Under the pieces are notes generated by a model that did not search any database, had not been told where the DNA came from, and saw nothing but the letters and a program-made list of their open reading frames with translations. A stretch of 14,147 nt of DNA from Polynucleobacter meluiroseus. GTDB lineage: Bacteria; Verrucomicrobiota; Verrucomicrobiia; Opitutales; UBA953. Positions 6,895 through 13,784 of this stretch are shown piece by piece. The stretch lies in contig CALPIW020000014.1 in NCBI GenBank assembly GCA_943323725.2, positions 1 to 14,147 of the forward strand. Direction: 5' to 3'. The translations under genes were made by a program, and so were the position numbers. How positions within the stretch are numbered: the stretch's first letter is position 1; each line of letters begins with the position of its first letter.

Positions 6895-6924
6895 TTGCCG
6901 AGCGACGTTCCCGTGCGGTAGCCT
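6895..6924 (+). promoter_or_regulatory. Promoter candidate for the cupin gene, leaderless type
   Basis: TTGCCG (6895-6900) and TAGCCT (6919-6924) are 18 bp apart, and the second hexamer ends only 5 nt before the ATG at 6930. Transcription would then begin at or beside the start codon. It resembles the arrangement before the second sulfatase (TAGTCT, 6 nt before ATG). Confidence 0.35.
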
Positions 6925-6929
6925 GCCTC

Positions 6930-7340
6930 ATGACCCAACCGCTGCGATTCGTGACCAAGGCCGAAGCCATCAAGGAAGAGTACAAAGGCCGCACCAACTA
7001 CTGGCTGACCCGTCCGGAACTCACCGGCGCCAAGGACCTGCAGGTCTGCGAGGCGACCCTGCCCGCCGGCGAAGGCCACGCCTTCCACACCCATCCGGAA
7101 CTCGAGGAGATGATCTACGTCCTCGCCGGCGAGGTCGAACAGTGGGTCGAGCAGGAGAAGCGCATCCTGAAGCCCGGCGACGCCGCGCACATCCCGGCCG
7201 GCGTCGTGCACGCGACCTTCAACGTCTCCAAGGCGGACGCCACGATCCTCGCGATCCTTTCGCCCGGCGCGAGCCAGGGACCCTTCATGGTCGACGTCAG
7301 CGGCGAAGCGCCGTGGAAGGACCTGCGCGCCGGCGCATGA
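6930..7340 (+). CDS. Small cupin-domain protein (cupin_2 type)
   Basis: A 136-residue single-domain cupin. Motif 1 is GEGHAFHTHPELEEMIYVLAGE with putative metal ligands H53, H55 and E60; motif 2 is GDAAHIPAGVVHATFN with H94. All four usual ligands are present, so a metal-binding beta-barrel is likely. No signal peptide, hence cytoplasmic. An in-frame ATG at 6891 exists, but the conserved fold begins at MTQPLRF and the promoter-like sequence lies between, so 6930 is preferred. The stop overlaps the next start as ATGA, implying translational coupling with the VTT protein. Sugar isomerase, dioxygenase or ligand-binding roles are all possible; none can be chosen. Confidence 0.87.
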   Translation: MTQPLRFVTKAEAIKEEYKGRTNYWLTRPELTGAKDLQVCEATLPAGEGHAFHTHPELEEMIYVLAGEVEQWVEQEKRILKPGDAAHIPAGVVHATFNVSKADATILAILSPGASQGPFMVDVSGEAPWKDLRAGA

Positions 7341-7981
7341 ATTTCTTCGCCCGTCATCGCGGCCTGCTCGTTTCGTCCACGCTGCTGTTGGCCGGCGCGA
7401 TCATCCCTTGGATCATCTGGGGCGACGCGCTGGACGCGACGTTCACGGTCGAAGGCTCGCGCGCCTGGATCGCCGGCTTCGGCGCGGCCGGCGGTCTCGC
7501 CGGGGCGGGCCTGCTCGTCGCGGATCTCCTGCTGCCGATCCCGAGCACGCTGGTGATGTCGGCGCTCGGCCTCGCCTACGGCACGCTCGTCGGCGGTCTC
7601 TACGCCGCCGCCGGCACGGTCGTGGCCGGCCTGCTCGCCTATGGGCTCAGCCGCTGGCTGGGCCGCCCGCTCGCCGTGCGTCTCGCCGGCGCCGACGCGC
7701 TGGAGTCCGGCGAGAAACTCTTCGCGGACGGCGGCGCCTGGCTGGTGGCGGGTTCGCGCTGTCTCCCGATTCTCCCCGAAGCGATCGCGTGCCTCGCCGG
7801 CCTGCACCGCATGCCCTTCCGGACGTTCGTCCTCGCGCTGCTCTGCGGCGGCGTGCCGACGGGCTTCCTGTTCGCGGCCATCGGCGCGCTCGGCCAGACC
7901 GAACCCGCGTGGGCGCTGGCGCTCAGCGTGGTCGTGCCGGTGCTGCTCTGGCTGCTCGCCCGCCGCTGGCTGCGCCGCTGA
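7337..7981 (+). CDS. VTT-domain (TVP38/TMEM64, DedA-related) integral membrane protein
   Basis: A 214-residue membrane protein. Hydrophobic segments are near 10-28, 45-70, 75-105, 125-150, 160-185 and 190-208. VADLLLPIPSTLVMSALGLA, then YGTLVGGLYAAAGTVVAG and GSRCLPILPEAIACLAGLHR, fit the VTT core with its re-entrant Gly-rich loops and an R-x-x-P-x-x-P-like motif (SRCLPILPE). Related DedA/VTT proteins act as lipid scramblases or flippases or in membrane homeostasis. The start is set by the ATGA overlap with the cupin; the same frame is open far upstream only because it runs antisense through the esterase gene. The stop abuts the DUF1080 stop exactly, so the two genes converge with no spacer. 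Confidence 0.85.
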   Translation: MNFFARHRGLLVSSTLLLAGAIIPWIIWGDALDATFTVEGSRAWIAGFGAAGGLAGAGLLVADLLLPIPSTLVMSALGLAYGTLVGGLYAAAGTVVAGLLAYGLSRWLGRPLAVRLAGADALESGEKLFADGGAWLVAGSRCLPILPEAIACLAGLHRMPFRTFVLALLCGGVPTGFLFAAIGALGQTEPAWALALSVVVPVLLWLLARRWLRR

Positions 7982-8647
7982 TCAGCGCAGCTCCTTGATC
8001 CGCACGTTGCGGTACCAGACGCGCTTGGCTTCGTCCTGGAAACCGACGTGGCCTTCGGCCGGGCGGTCCTTCATCGGCGAAGCGGCAAGGTCGAGCACGA
8101 TGGTGCGCTCACCGTTGAAGTCGACGGCGAGACGGCGGTCCTTGAGCGTGAGCGTGTAGCGGTTCCATTCGCCGGCGGGCTTCACCATGTTCTTGGTCGC
8201 GGCCATCGCGCGGATGATGCCCCCGCAGTCATGATGACCGGGCTTGGCGAGGCCGTGCGTGTCGAGGATCTGGAGCTCGATGCCCTTCGCGACGGGATCG
8301 AGCGGATCGGCGACGCAGAAGAAGACGCCGGAGTTGCCGGTGGGCTCGAACTTGAATTCGAGGTCGAGGACGAAGTCGCGATACTTGCGCTCGGTGAAGA
8401 TATAGGCGTCGAAACGCTTCCAGCCGGTCTCGCCCGCGCGCGGCTTCAGCGTCACGGTGCCGTCGGTGTCGTAGACCCAGTTGCCCTTGGTCTTCCAGCC
8501 GGCGAGGTCCTGGCCGTTGAAGAGCGACACGAAGCCCGGCGCGTCCGCGGCGGGATGGGGCACCGCCTCCGCGGCGGGGCTTACGGGGTAGGACTCGGGA
8601 GCGGCGACGAGGGCCGTGGCGAAAAACAGGAGGAAGCAGGACTTCAT
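7982..8647 (-). CDS. Exported DUF1080 (3-keto-disaccharide hydrolase domain) protein
   Basis: A 221-residue secreted protein with a DUF1080 domain, a concanavalin-like jelly roll linked in characterised cases to cleavage of 3-keto-glycosides. Signal peptide MKSCFLLFFATALVAA; the domain opens with GFVSLFNGQDLAGWKTKGNW (39-58) and continues through FVLDLEFKFEPTGNSGVFF, IELQILDTHGLAKPGHHDCG, EWNRYTLTLKDRRLAVDFNG and GHVGFQDEAKRVWYRNVRIK, all typical. The length is that of a single domain. The start at 8647 is set by the signal peptide; no ribosome site is seen. TATCGT ends 9 nt before the ATG on the minus strand and may be a -10. The gene is divergent from the second sulfatase across 90 bp. Role in oxidised-glycan breakdown is inferred from family and neighbours. 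Confidence 0.93.
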   Translation of the reverse strand: MKSCFLLFFATALVAAPESYPVSPAAEAVPHPAADAPGFVSLFNGQDLAGWKTKGNWVYDTDGTVTLKPRAGETGWKRFDAYIFTERKYRDFVLDLEFKFEPTGNSGVFFCVADPLDPVAKGIELQILDTHGLAKPGHHDCGGIIRAMAATKNMVKPAGEWNRYTLTLKDRRLAVDFNGERTIVLDLAASPMKDRPAEGHVGFQDEAKRVWYRNVRIKELR

Positions 8648-8702
8648 GGCGAGGTCACGATAGGGTGCCGAGCTCGCGACGGCAGGCGAGATAACTTCTG
8701 CG

Positions 8703-8731
8703 TTCCCAGCGCGGCGGGACAGGCCTAGTCT
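8703..8731 (+). promoter_or_regulatory. Promoter candidate for the second sulfatase, leaderless type
   Basis: TTCCCA (8703-8708) and TAGTCT (8726-8731) are 17 bp apart. The -10-like hexamer ends 6 nt before the ATG at 8738, so transcription would start at the initiation codon. The -35 matches the consensus at only four positions. No ribosome binding site is present in between. Confidence 0.3.
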
Positions 8732-8737
8732 GCCGAC

Positions 8738-10168
8738 ATGCCCCTGCTGTTCCTCGCCGCCCTCATGTTCGCCGCCCTCGCCCGCGCGGAGCAGCCCGGC
8801 CGGCCGGACATCGTGATCTTCCTCGCCGACGACCTGGGTCAGCTGGACTCGGCTCCTTACGGCGGCACGGACATCCGCACGCCGCAGCTCGCCGCCTTGG
8901 CCGCCGCGGGCCTGACTTTCGACCGGGCCTACGTCGCCTCTCCCAGTTGCGCGCCCAGCCGGGCCGCCTTGCTCACCGGACTCATGCCCGCCCGCAACGG
9001 CGCAGAGTCCAACCACGCCCGCCCGCGGGCGGAGATCCGCAAGTGGCCCGCCTACTTCAAGGAGCTAGGTTACGAAGTGGCCGCCTTCGGCAAGGTCTCG
9101 CACTATCGGCACACCGCGGACTACGGCTTCGACGTGTTCGCGCACGACGGCTTCCATGATCCCGAAGGCGTGCCGGCGGCGATCCGCTTCCTCCGCGCCC
9201 GTCCGCGCGACGCGAAACCTCTCTGCCTGCTGATCGGCAGCAACTGGCCGCATGTGCCTTGGCCGACCGCCGACGGCGCGCACCGTCCGGCCGAACTCAG
9301 GTTGCCGGCGGGCAGCCTCGATACGCCGCAGACCCGCGTCTGGCGGGCGCGCTACGCCGACGCCGTGGCGCGCTGCGACGCCGAACTCGGCGACGTGCTG
9401 CGCGCGGTCCGCGAGGTCCTGCCGCCCGCCACCCTGACGGTCTTCACCAGCGACCACGGCGCCCAATGGCCCTTCGGCAAATGGAACCTCTACGAGGCGG
9501 GCATCGCCACGCCGCTGATCATCCGCTGGCCGGGCGTCGTCCCCGCCGGCCGGCGCACGCCCGCCATGGTCAGCTGGGTGGACCTCCTCCCGACGCTGCT
9601 GGAAGCCGGCGGCGGCAAGGCTCCGGCGGACATCGACGGCCAGTCCTTCCTGCCCGTGCTCCGCGGCGGCGACCGGCATCGGGAAAAGATCTTCGCCACG
9701 CATGCGAACGACAACCGGATGAACGTCTACCCCGCGCGGAGCGTGCGGGACGGACGCTGGAAGTACCTCCGCAACCTCCACCCCGACTGGGCCTTCACGA
9801 CGCACATCGACCTGCAGGAAAGCCGGGGCGACGGCCTCGGCCAACGGGCCTTCTTCGCGGAGTGGGAGCAACTCGCCCGGACGGACGCGCGCGCGGCGGC
9901 CACGCTGGACCGCTACCACCGGCGGCCCGCGGAAGAACTCTATGACCTGGAGACGGATCCCACCGAGACGCGGAACCTGGCGGCGGATCCGGCGCACGCG
10001 GAGAAACTGGCCGAACTGCGCGCGGCGCTCACCGCCTGGATGAAGGCGCAGGGCGACGAGGGCTCGGTGCCGGTCGCGCCCCGCCTGCTCGCCGACCCCG
10101 CCTCGTTCGGGCCGGCCGGGGCGGCCGCCGCTTCCAAGGCCGCCGCCCGCAAGCCGGCCGGCAAGTAG
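8738..10168 (+). CDS. Exported type I sulfatase, heparan N-sulfatase (sulfamidase)-like
   Basis: A 476-residue S1-family sulfatase with signal peptide MPLLFLAALMFAALARA. Metal ligands D31-D32 lie in FLADDLGQLD. The canonical activation motif is C71-A-P-S-R75-A-A-L-L-T-G81, so formylglycine modification is expected. K119 and H122 are in FGKVSHY; D239-H240 are in VFTSDHGAQWPFG, and K248 follows in GKWNLYEAG. The region SDHG through NLYEAGIATPLIIRWPG resembles sulfamidases (SGSH type), pointing to N- or O-sulfated glycosaminoglycan-like substrates (inference). ELYDLETDPTETRNLAADP marks the C-terminal subdomain. The last about 20 residues are an Ala/Lys tail outside the fold. Unlike the sulfatase at 2038-3393, it keeps Arg in the CxPSR motif. 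It is divergent from the DUF1080 gene and 61 bp ahead of the peptidase. Confidence 0.94.
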   Translation: MPLLFLAALMFAALARAEQPGRPDIVIFLADDLGQLDSAPYGGTDIRTPQLAALAAAGLTFDRAYVASPSCAPSRAALLTGLMPARNGAESNHARPRAEIRKWPAYFKELGYEVAAFGKVSHYRHTADYGFDVFAHDGFHDPEGVPAAIRFLRARPRDAKPLCLLIGSNWPHVPWPTADGAHRPAELRLPAGSLDTPQTRVWRARYADAVARCDAELGDVLRAVREVLPPATLTVFTSDHGAQWPFGKWNLYEAGIATPLIIRWPGVVPAGRRTPAMVSWVDLLPTLLEAGGGKAPADIDGQSFLPVLRGGDRHREKIFATHANDNRMNVYPARSVRDGRWKYLRNLHPDWAFTTHIDLQESRGDGLGQRAFFAEWEQLARTDARAAATLDRYHRRPAEELYDLETDPTETRNLAADPAHAEKLAELRAALTAWMKAQGDEGSVPVAPRLLADPASFGPAGAAAASKAAARKPAGK

Positions 10169-10196
10169 GGAACGGTCGCCCCGGCAGAAGGGATTG

Positions 10197-10213
10197 GACG
10201 AGGACGGCTCGTC
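10197..10213. promoter_or_regulatory. Perfect 17-bp palindrome (6-5-6) before the S9 peptidase gene
   Basis: GACGAG (10197-10202) and CTCGTC (10208-10213) flank GACGG, followed at once by an AT-rich ATAATAAACAT that could hold the -10 of the peptidase gene (CATAAT at 10213-10218). No T tract follows on either strand, so this is not a convincing terminator; an operator is more likely. The whole 61-bp gap otherwise shows nothing. Confidence 0.35.
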
Positions 10214-10229
10214 ATAATAAACATACGGC

Positions 10230-12155
10230 ATGGGCCGCCCCTCCCTGCTCTCCGTCCTGACGTGCCTCCTCGCCGTCGCCCTCCCCGGCGCGGTACCGCC
10301 GAACATCGTCGCCGAAGGCGTTCCCGCCGTGACTCCGGCCCTCACGACGGAGCTGACGCCCTACCTCAACCTCGGCGGCGCGGGCTTCCGCGGCTGGCAC
10401 GCGACGCGCCGCGAAGCGCTCGTCACGACCCGCGTCGGCGAAGCCTCTCACCTCCACCTGATGGCGACGCCCTTGGCGAAGCGCGTCGCGCTGACCGGCG
10501 GCGTCGAACCGGTGAAGAGCGGCCGGATGCAGCCGGGCGGGACGCTCCTGCTTTACGCCGCCGACCGGGGAGGCGACGAGAACTACCAGCTGCACCTCAA
10601 AGACCTCGCCGACCCGCAGGCGAAGCCCGCGCGGCTCACGGACGGCAAGTCGCGCAACCTCTCGGCCTGCTGGTCCCCTGACGGACGCCGGATCGCCTAC
10701 GCGACCAACCGCCGCAACGGGAAGGACAACGACATCGTGGTCGTCGAGGCCCGGCCGCCTTACGCGGAACGCGTCGTGCACGCCGGGACTTCGTCCGGAT
10801 GGAGCCCGGTCGAATGGTCGCCCGACGGCGCACGGCTCCTCCTCCGCCAGTCGCTCGGCCAGACGGAGACGCGCCTCTGGACGATGGACGTCGCGACCAC
10901 GACGAAGTCGCAGGTGACGTCGCGGACGGACCGTCATTACTACGCCGCCGCGGCGTTCGCCGAAGGCGGCAAGACGGTCGTCGCGCTGGCCGACTTCGGG
11001 GCGGACTTCCTGACCCCGGTACGGATCGACCTGTCGACCGGCGAGACGCGACGCCTGGACGGCGCTCCCGAGTGGGACGGCGAGGAACTCGCGGTCTCCG
11101 AAGACGGCACGCGGCTCGTCGTCGCCTTCAATGTCGAAGGCTTCTCCGAACTCCGCTGCTGGGACCTCGCGACCGGCCGGCCGCTGCCCGCGCCCCGGCT
11201 CAAGGCCGGCGTGCTGAGCGGACTGCAGTTCCGCCCCGGCAGCCACGAGGTCGGCTTCTCGCTCAACAGCGAGGACTCCGCGAGCGACGCCTGGTCGGCC
11301 GACCTCGACAGCGGCCTGACGACGAGATGGACCGACCGCACGACGAAGCCGAAGGTGGCGATTCCCAGCCCGACGCCGGAAGTGGTGCGCGTGCCGAGCT
11401 TCGACGGCCTGAGCATCCCGGCGCTGGTCTATCATCCCGACGCGAAGAAGTTTCCGGGCCGGCGGCCGGTGCTGATGATCTTCCATGGCGGGCCCGAAGG
11501 GCAGTCCCGGCCCGGCTATCGTGGGAGCTTCCACTTCTACCTCAACGAACTCGGCGTCGCCTTGGTCTATCCGAACGTGCGCGGCTCGACAGGCTATGGA
11601 CGCAGATACCTCGCGCTGGACGACGGCCTGAAGCGCGAGGATGCGATCAAGGACGTCGCCGCGGTGCTCGACTGGGTGGCGAAGTCGGACCGTCTCGACG
11701 CGTCGCGCGTGGCGGCCTACGGGGGCAGCTACGGCGGCTTCATGAGCCTCGCCTGCCTGGTAAACTATCCGGAGCGCTTCCGCTGCGGCGTCGACAACGT
11801 CGGCATCGCCAACTTCGCGACGTTCCTCCGGGATACTTCCGATTATCGGCGCGGCGCCCGCCGCTTGGAATATGGCGACGAACGTAAGCCGGAGGTGAAG
11901 GCCTTCCTCGACCGGATTTCGCCGGCGAACCATGCCGACCGTATCCGTGACCCGTTGCTCATCGTCCAGGGTCGCAACGACCCGCGCGTACCTTATACCG
12001 AGGCCGAGCGGATGCGCGACGCGGTGAAGGCCCAGGGCGGGACGGTCTGGTACGTGCTGGCCAAGGACGAGGGCCATGGCTTCGTGAAGAAGACCAACGC
12101 CGACTACCAGTTCGCCGCCACGATCCTGTTCCTCCGGACCCACCTCCTGGACTAA
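10230..12155 (+). CDS. Exported S9-family serine peptidase (prolyl oligopeptidase/acylaminoacyl peptidase type)
   Basis: A 641-residue peptidase. Signal peptide MGRPSLLSVLTCLLAVALPG, then a TolB/WD40-like propeller (about 50-370) with blades such as SACWSPDGRRIAYATNRR and VEWSPDGARLLLRQS, then an alpha/beta hydrolase domain (about 385-641). HGGP and YPNVRGSTGYGRRY are the family's oxyanion and strand motifs. The catalytic triad is Ser500 in YGGSYGGFMS, Asp584 in GRNDPRVP and His616 in DEGHGF. The propeller normally limits access to short peptides. Nothing looks truncated. It follows the second sulfatase by 61 bp but has its own AT-rich upstream region. Within this neighbourhood it may process peptides or peptidoglycan-linked material. 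DPP-type or acylaminoacyl specificity cannot be decided. Confidence 0.94.
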   Translation: MGRPSLLSVLTCLLAVALPGAVPPNIVAEGVPAVTPALTTELTPYLNLGGAGFRGWHATRREALVTTRVGEASHLHLMATPLAKRVALTGGVEPVKSGRMQPGGTLLLYAADRGGDENYQLHLKDLADPQAKPARLTDGKSRNLSACWSPDGRRIAYATNRRNGKDNDIVVVEARPPYAERVVHAGTSSGWSPVEWSPDGARLLLRQSLGQTETRLWTMDVATTTKSQVTSRTDRHYYAAAAFAEGGKTVVALADFGADFLTPVRIDLSTGETRRLDGAPEWDGEELAVSEDGTRLVVAFNVEGFSELRCWDLATGRPLPAPRLKAGVLSGLQFRPGSHEVGFSLNSEDSASDAWSADLDSGLTTRWTDRTTKPKVAIPSPTPEVVRVPSFDGLSIPALVYHPDAKKFPGRRPVLMIFHGGPEGQSRPGYRGSFHFYLNELGVALVYPNVRGSTGYGRRYLALDDGLKREDAIKDVAAVLDWVAKSDRLDASRVAAYGGSYGGFMSLACLVNYPERFRCGVDNVGIANFATFLRDTSDYRRGARRLEYGDERKPEVKAFLDRISPANHADRIRDPLLIVQGRNDPRVPYTEAERMRDAVKAQGGTVWYVLAKDEGHGFVKKTNADYQFAATILFLRTHLLD

Positions 12156-12188
12156 ACGACCGAACCGGGCATATCCCCGGCCGGACCT

Positions 12189-12225
12189 CCCCGATTTCCT
12201 CCGTAAATCGTGGGGTTATTATTTT
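12189..12225 (+). terminator. Intrinsic terminator candidate after the S9 peptidase
   Basis: CCCCGATTT (12189-12197) can pair with AAATC and GGGG of 12205-12215 around a 7-nt loop, with a two-base GT bulge on the 3' side. The stem is followed by TTATTATTTT (12216-12225). It begins 33 nt after the peptidase stop and separates that gene from the orphan gene at 12415. Confidence 0.6.
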
Positions 12226-12238
12226 GCGGGCTATGACG

Positions 12239-12276
12239 GGCGAGCCTCTGGACAACTCGGCGAGCCTGGGCATAGT
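12239..12276 (+). promoter_or_regulatory. Promoter candidate with two 9-bp direct repeats
   Basis: TGGACA (12249-12254) and CATAGT (12271-12276) are 16 bp apart and point toward the orphan gene at 12415, predicting a leader of about 130 nt. GGCGAGCCT occurs exactly at 12239-12247, just upstream of the -35, and again at 12259-12267 inside the spacer. The copies are 20 bp apart, close to two helical turns, so one regulator could hold both on one DNA face. Neither hexamer is perfect. Confidence 0.3.
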
Positions 12277-12309
12277 AAGGGTCTCGAACAGTTCTCCGCC
12301 CACCCCGGC

Positions 12310-12386
12310 GTCCCTGTCCGAAACTCCATTCCACTGATCACGCTTCCAGCCGCGCGCCGTTTTCCCACGGACCGCACGGCAGGGAC
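12310..12386 (+). ncRNA. Structured 5' leader candidate of the orphan gene
   Basis: GTCCCTG (12310-12316) is complementary to CAGGGAC (12380-12386), and next to it TCCG (12317-12320) pairs with CGGA (12368-12371), forming a long-range two-part stem. Inside or beside it are smaller hairpins such as CCGT/ACGG (12357-12370). A pyrimidine tract and the ATG follow 28 nt later. This could be a cis-regulatory RNA, but the pairing was found by eye and is not supported by comparison. Confidence 0.25.
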
Positions 12387-12414
12387 ACCCTCTCTTCCTT
12401 TTTTCAAACCACAC

Positions 12415-13224
12415 ATGAAACGCCGCTCCGCCGCTCCTGCCCGCCCTCGCCCCCTCCTCCGCCGTCGCTTCGACACCTCCCTCTCGCCCGCCGACGTCCG
12501 CGCCCGCCTCGAAGCCTTGGCCTGCGCCAGCACGATTCTGCCCACGCTCTTCGTCCTGCCCTCCGTCGGCGAGTCCGTCCGCCTCAGCGGACCGGAGCTG
12601 CATGGCGACATCCACATCCGCCTGGCCGGCTGCCAGGCGGCCCTCGCCGCTTTCACCGGCAGCCCCAATGAAGTCACCATCGACTTCCGCGCGGTGGACA
12701 AGGGGGTCGTCCAGGCGCTGGTCGTCGGCCTCGGCGCCGAACTGCGCGAGACCAAGGTGCGCCGGCCGAAACAGGAGATCCAAGGCCACCTCGTGACCGG
12801 CCATCAGCCCAACGTCGGCCACTTCCTCGCCTGGGCCGCGCGCATGCCCAGCATGGAAGACCATGTCATCCTCGAGTCGGCCGTCGACGCCGGCTTCGCC
12901 TGCGAGTTCGACTGCTTCGATCATATCCACGCCGCGATGCGCGCGCTGGACTTCATGCGCATGGTCCGGATGGAAGGAGGCATCGGCAGCGCCTGCGACG
13001 GCGACGAGATTCCGCCGCACCTCCGCCATCCGACCCGCCAAGGTCTCACCGGCAAGGCGGCCATGCTCGTGGCGCATGCCGGACACAAGGTCAGCCTCAA
13101 CGCGACGATCGACTCCAAGCCGAACCCCGCCGGCGCGCGCCTGCGCCTCCACTACGGGTGGTCCTCCCACCTGCAGCGTTACCTCGTGGGCTGGGTCAGC
13201 GACCTCGCGCCGAAGCCTCAGTGA
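12415..13224 (+). CDS. Unrecognised cytoplasmic protein (hypothetical, 269 aa)
   Basis: I do not recognise this family. The protein has a strongly basic N-terminus (MKRRSAAPARPRPLLRRRF), no signal peptide and no clear transmembrane segment. A segment LSPADVRARLEALACASTIL (24-43) looks helical. The middle contains GHLVTGHQPNVGHFLAWAAR, rich in His, and FACEFDCFDHIHAAMRALDF with two Cys and acidic and His residues that might bind metal. The C-terminal part (LNATIDSKPNPAGARLRLHY) looks like beta strands. Codon pattern and third-position GC match neighbours, so it is a real gene. The start is the ATG after a pyrimidine-rich leader (CTTCCTTTTTTC) without a ribosome site, as for the sigma factor gene. 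It overlaps the UPF0114 gene tail to tail by 7 bp. Confidence 0.75.
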   Translation: MKRRSAAPARPRPLLRRRFDTSLSPADVRARLEALACASTILPTLFVLPSVGESVRLSGPELHGDIHIRLAGCQAALAAFTGSPNEVTIDFRAVDKGVVQALVVGLGAELRETKVRRPKQEIQGHLVTGHQPNVGHFLAWAARMPSMEDHVILESAVDAGFACEFDCFDHIHAAMRALDFMRMVRMEGGIGSACDGDEIPPHLRHPTRQGLTGKAAMLVAHAGHKVSLNATIDSKPNPAGARLRLHYGWSSHLQRYLVGWVSDLAPKPQ

Positions 13225-13778
13225 CCCTCGGTCCGCTGCATCTTCTCGCCCCAGGCGAAGAGGATCATCGAGGCGAGGAACACCCCGTGGATGATGGCCT
13301 GCCAGAGGATGACCTTCTCATGGTTGGCGGACATCGCGGCGCCCGAACCGACGAAATCGGTGATCGCGATGAAGCTCTTCAGGAGGTGGATGGCCGAGAT
13401 GCTGGCCAGGCTGCCGGCGAGCTTCACCTTGAGGGTGTTGGCGTTGATGTGGTCGAGCCAGTCGGGGCGGTCGCCGTTGTCGCCGAAGTCGATGCGCGAG
13501 ACGAAGGTCACGTAGCCGCCGACGACGACCATGTTGACGAGGTTGGCCACCATCGAGATGTCCACGAGCGAGAGGATCCCCACCATGATGGTGCTCTCGG
13601 TCGCGGCGGAGAAACCATCCAGAAGATGCAGGAGCTCCTGCACGCTCTTCCAGGCGTAGGCGATCGCGGCGAAGATCAGCGCGACGTAGATCGGGGCCTG
13701 CACCCAGCGGCTGGCGAAGATGAAATACTCGAGGGTGTTCTCGACTTTCTTGGCGAGGGACTGCTTTTCGTTGGCCAT
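13218..13778 (-). CDS. UPF0114/YqhA-family integral membrane protein
   Basis: A 186-residue inner-membrane protein of the UPF0114 (YqhA) family, function not established. The N-terminal motif LEYFIFASRWVQAPIYVALI (16-35) and SVQELLHLLDGF are characteristic. Four membrane segments are visible: about 25-45, 63-92, 121-142 and 157-176. Between the second and third lies a polar loop with RIDFGDNGDRPDWLDHINAN, which is also typical. Length agrees with the family. The stop overlaps the stop of the convergent orphan gene within TCAGTGA. No ribosome site is seen before the ATG, but a -35/-10-like pair is close upstream. Confidence 0.92.
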   Translation of the reverse strand: MANEKQSLAKKVENTLEYFIFASRWVQAPIYVALIFAAIAYAWKSVQELLHLLDGFSAATESTIMVGILSLVDISMVANLVNMVVVGGYVTFVSRIDFGDNGDRPDWLDHINANTLKVKLAGSLASISAIHLLKSFIAITDFVGSGAAMSANHEKVILWQAIIHGVFLASMILFAWGEKMQRTEGH

Positions 13779-13784
13779 GACGGG

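Noticed and set aside
6227..7336. N-terminal extension of the VTT protein frame (a 584-codon frame)
   Set aside because: It runs antisense through the esterase and out of frame through the cupin; the ATGA-coupled start at 7337 gives a protein of family length.
9065..10345. A 426-codon minus-strand frame
   Set aside because: Antisense to the second sulfatase and crossing into the peptidase gene; Arg/Gly/Val-rich with no domain.
10212..12143. A 643-codon minus-strand frame
   Set aside because: Antisense shadow of the S9 peptidase, which has a full catalytic triad on the plus strand.
11959..13170. A 403-codon minus-strand frame
   Set aside because: Crosses the peptidase end, an intergenic terminator and the orphan gene in antisense; composition not protein-like. 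It leaves the orphan gene as the better reading because that one matches neighbour codon use.
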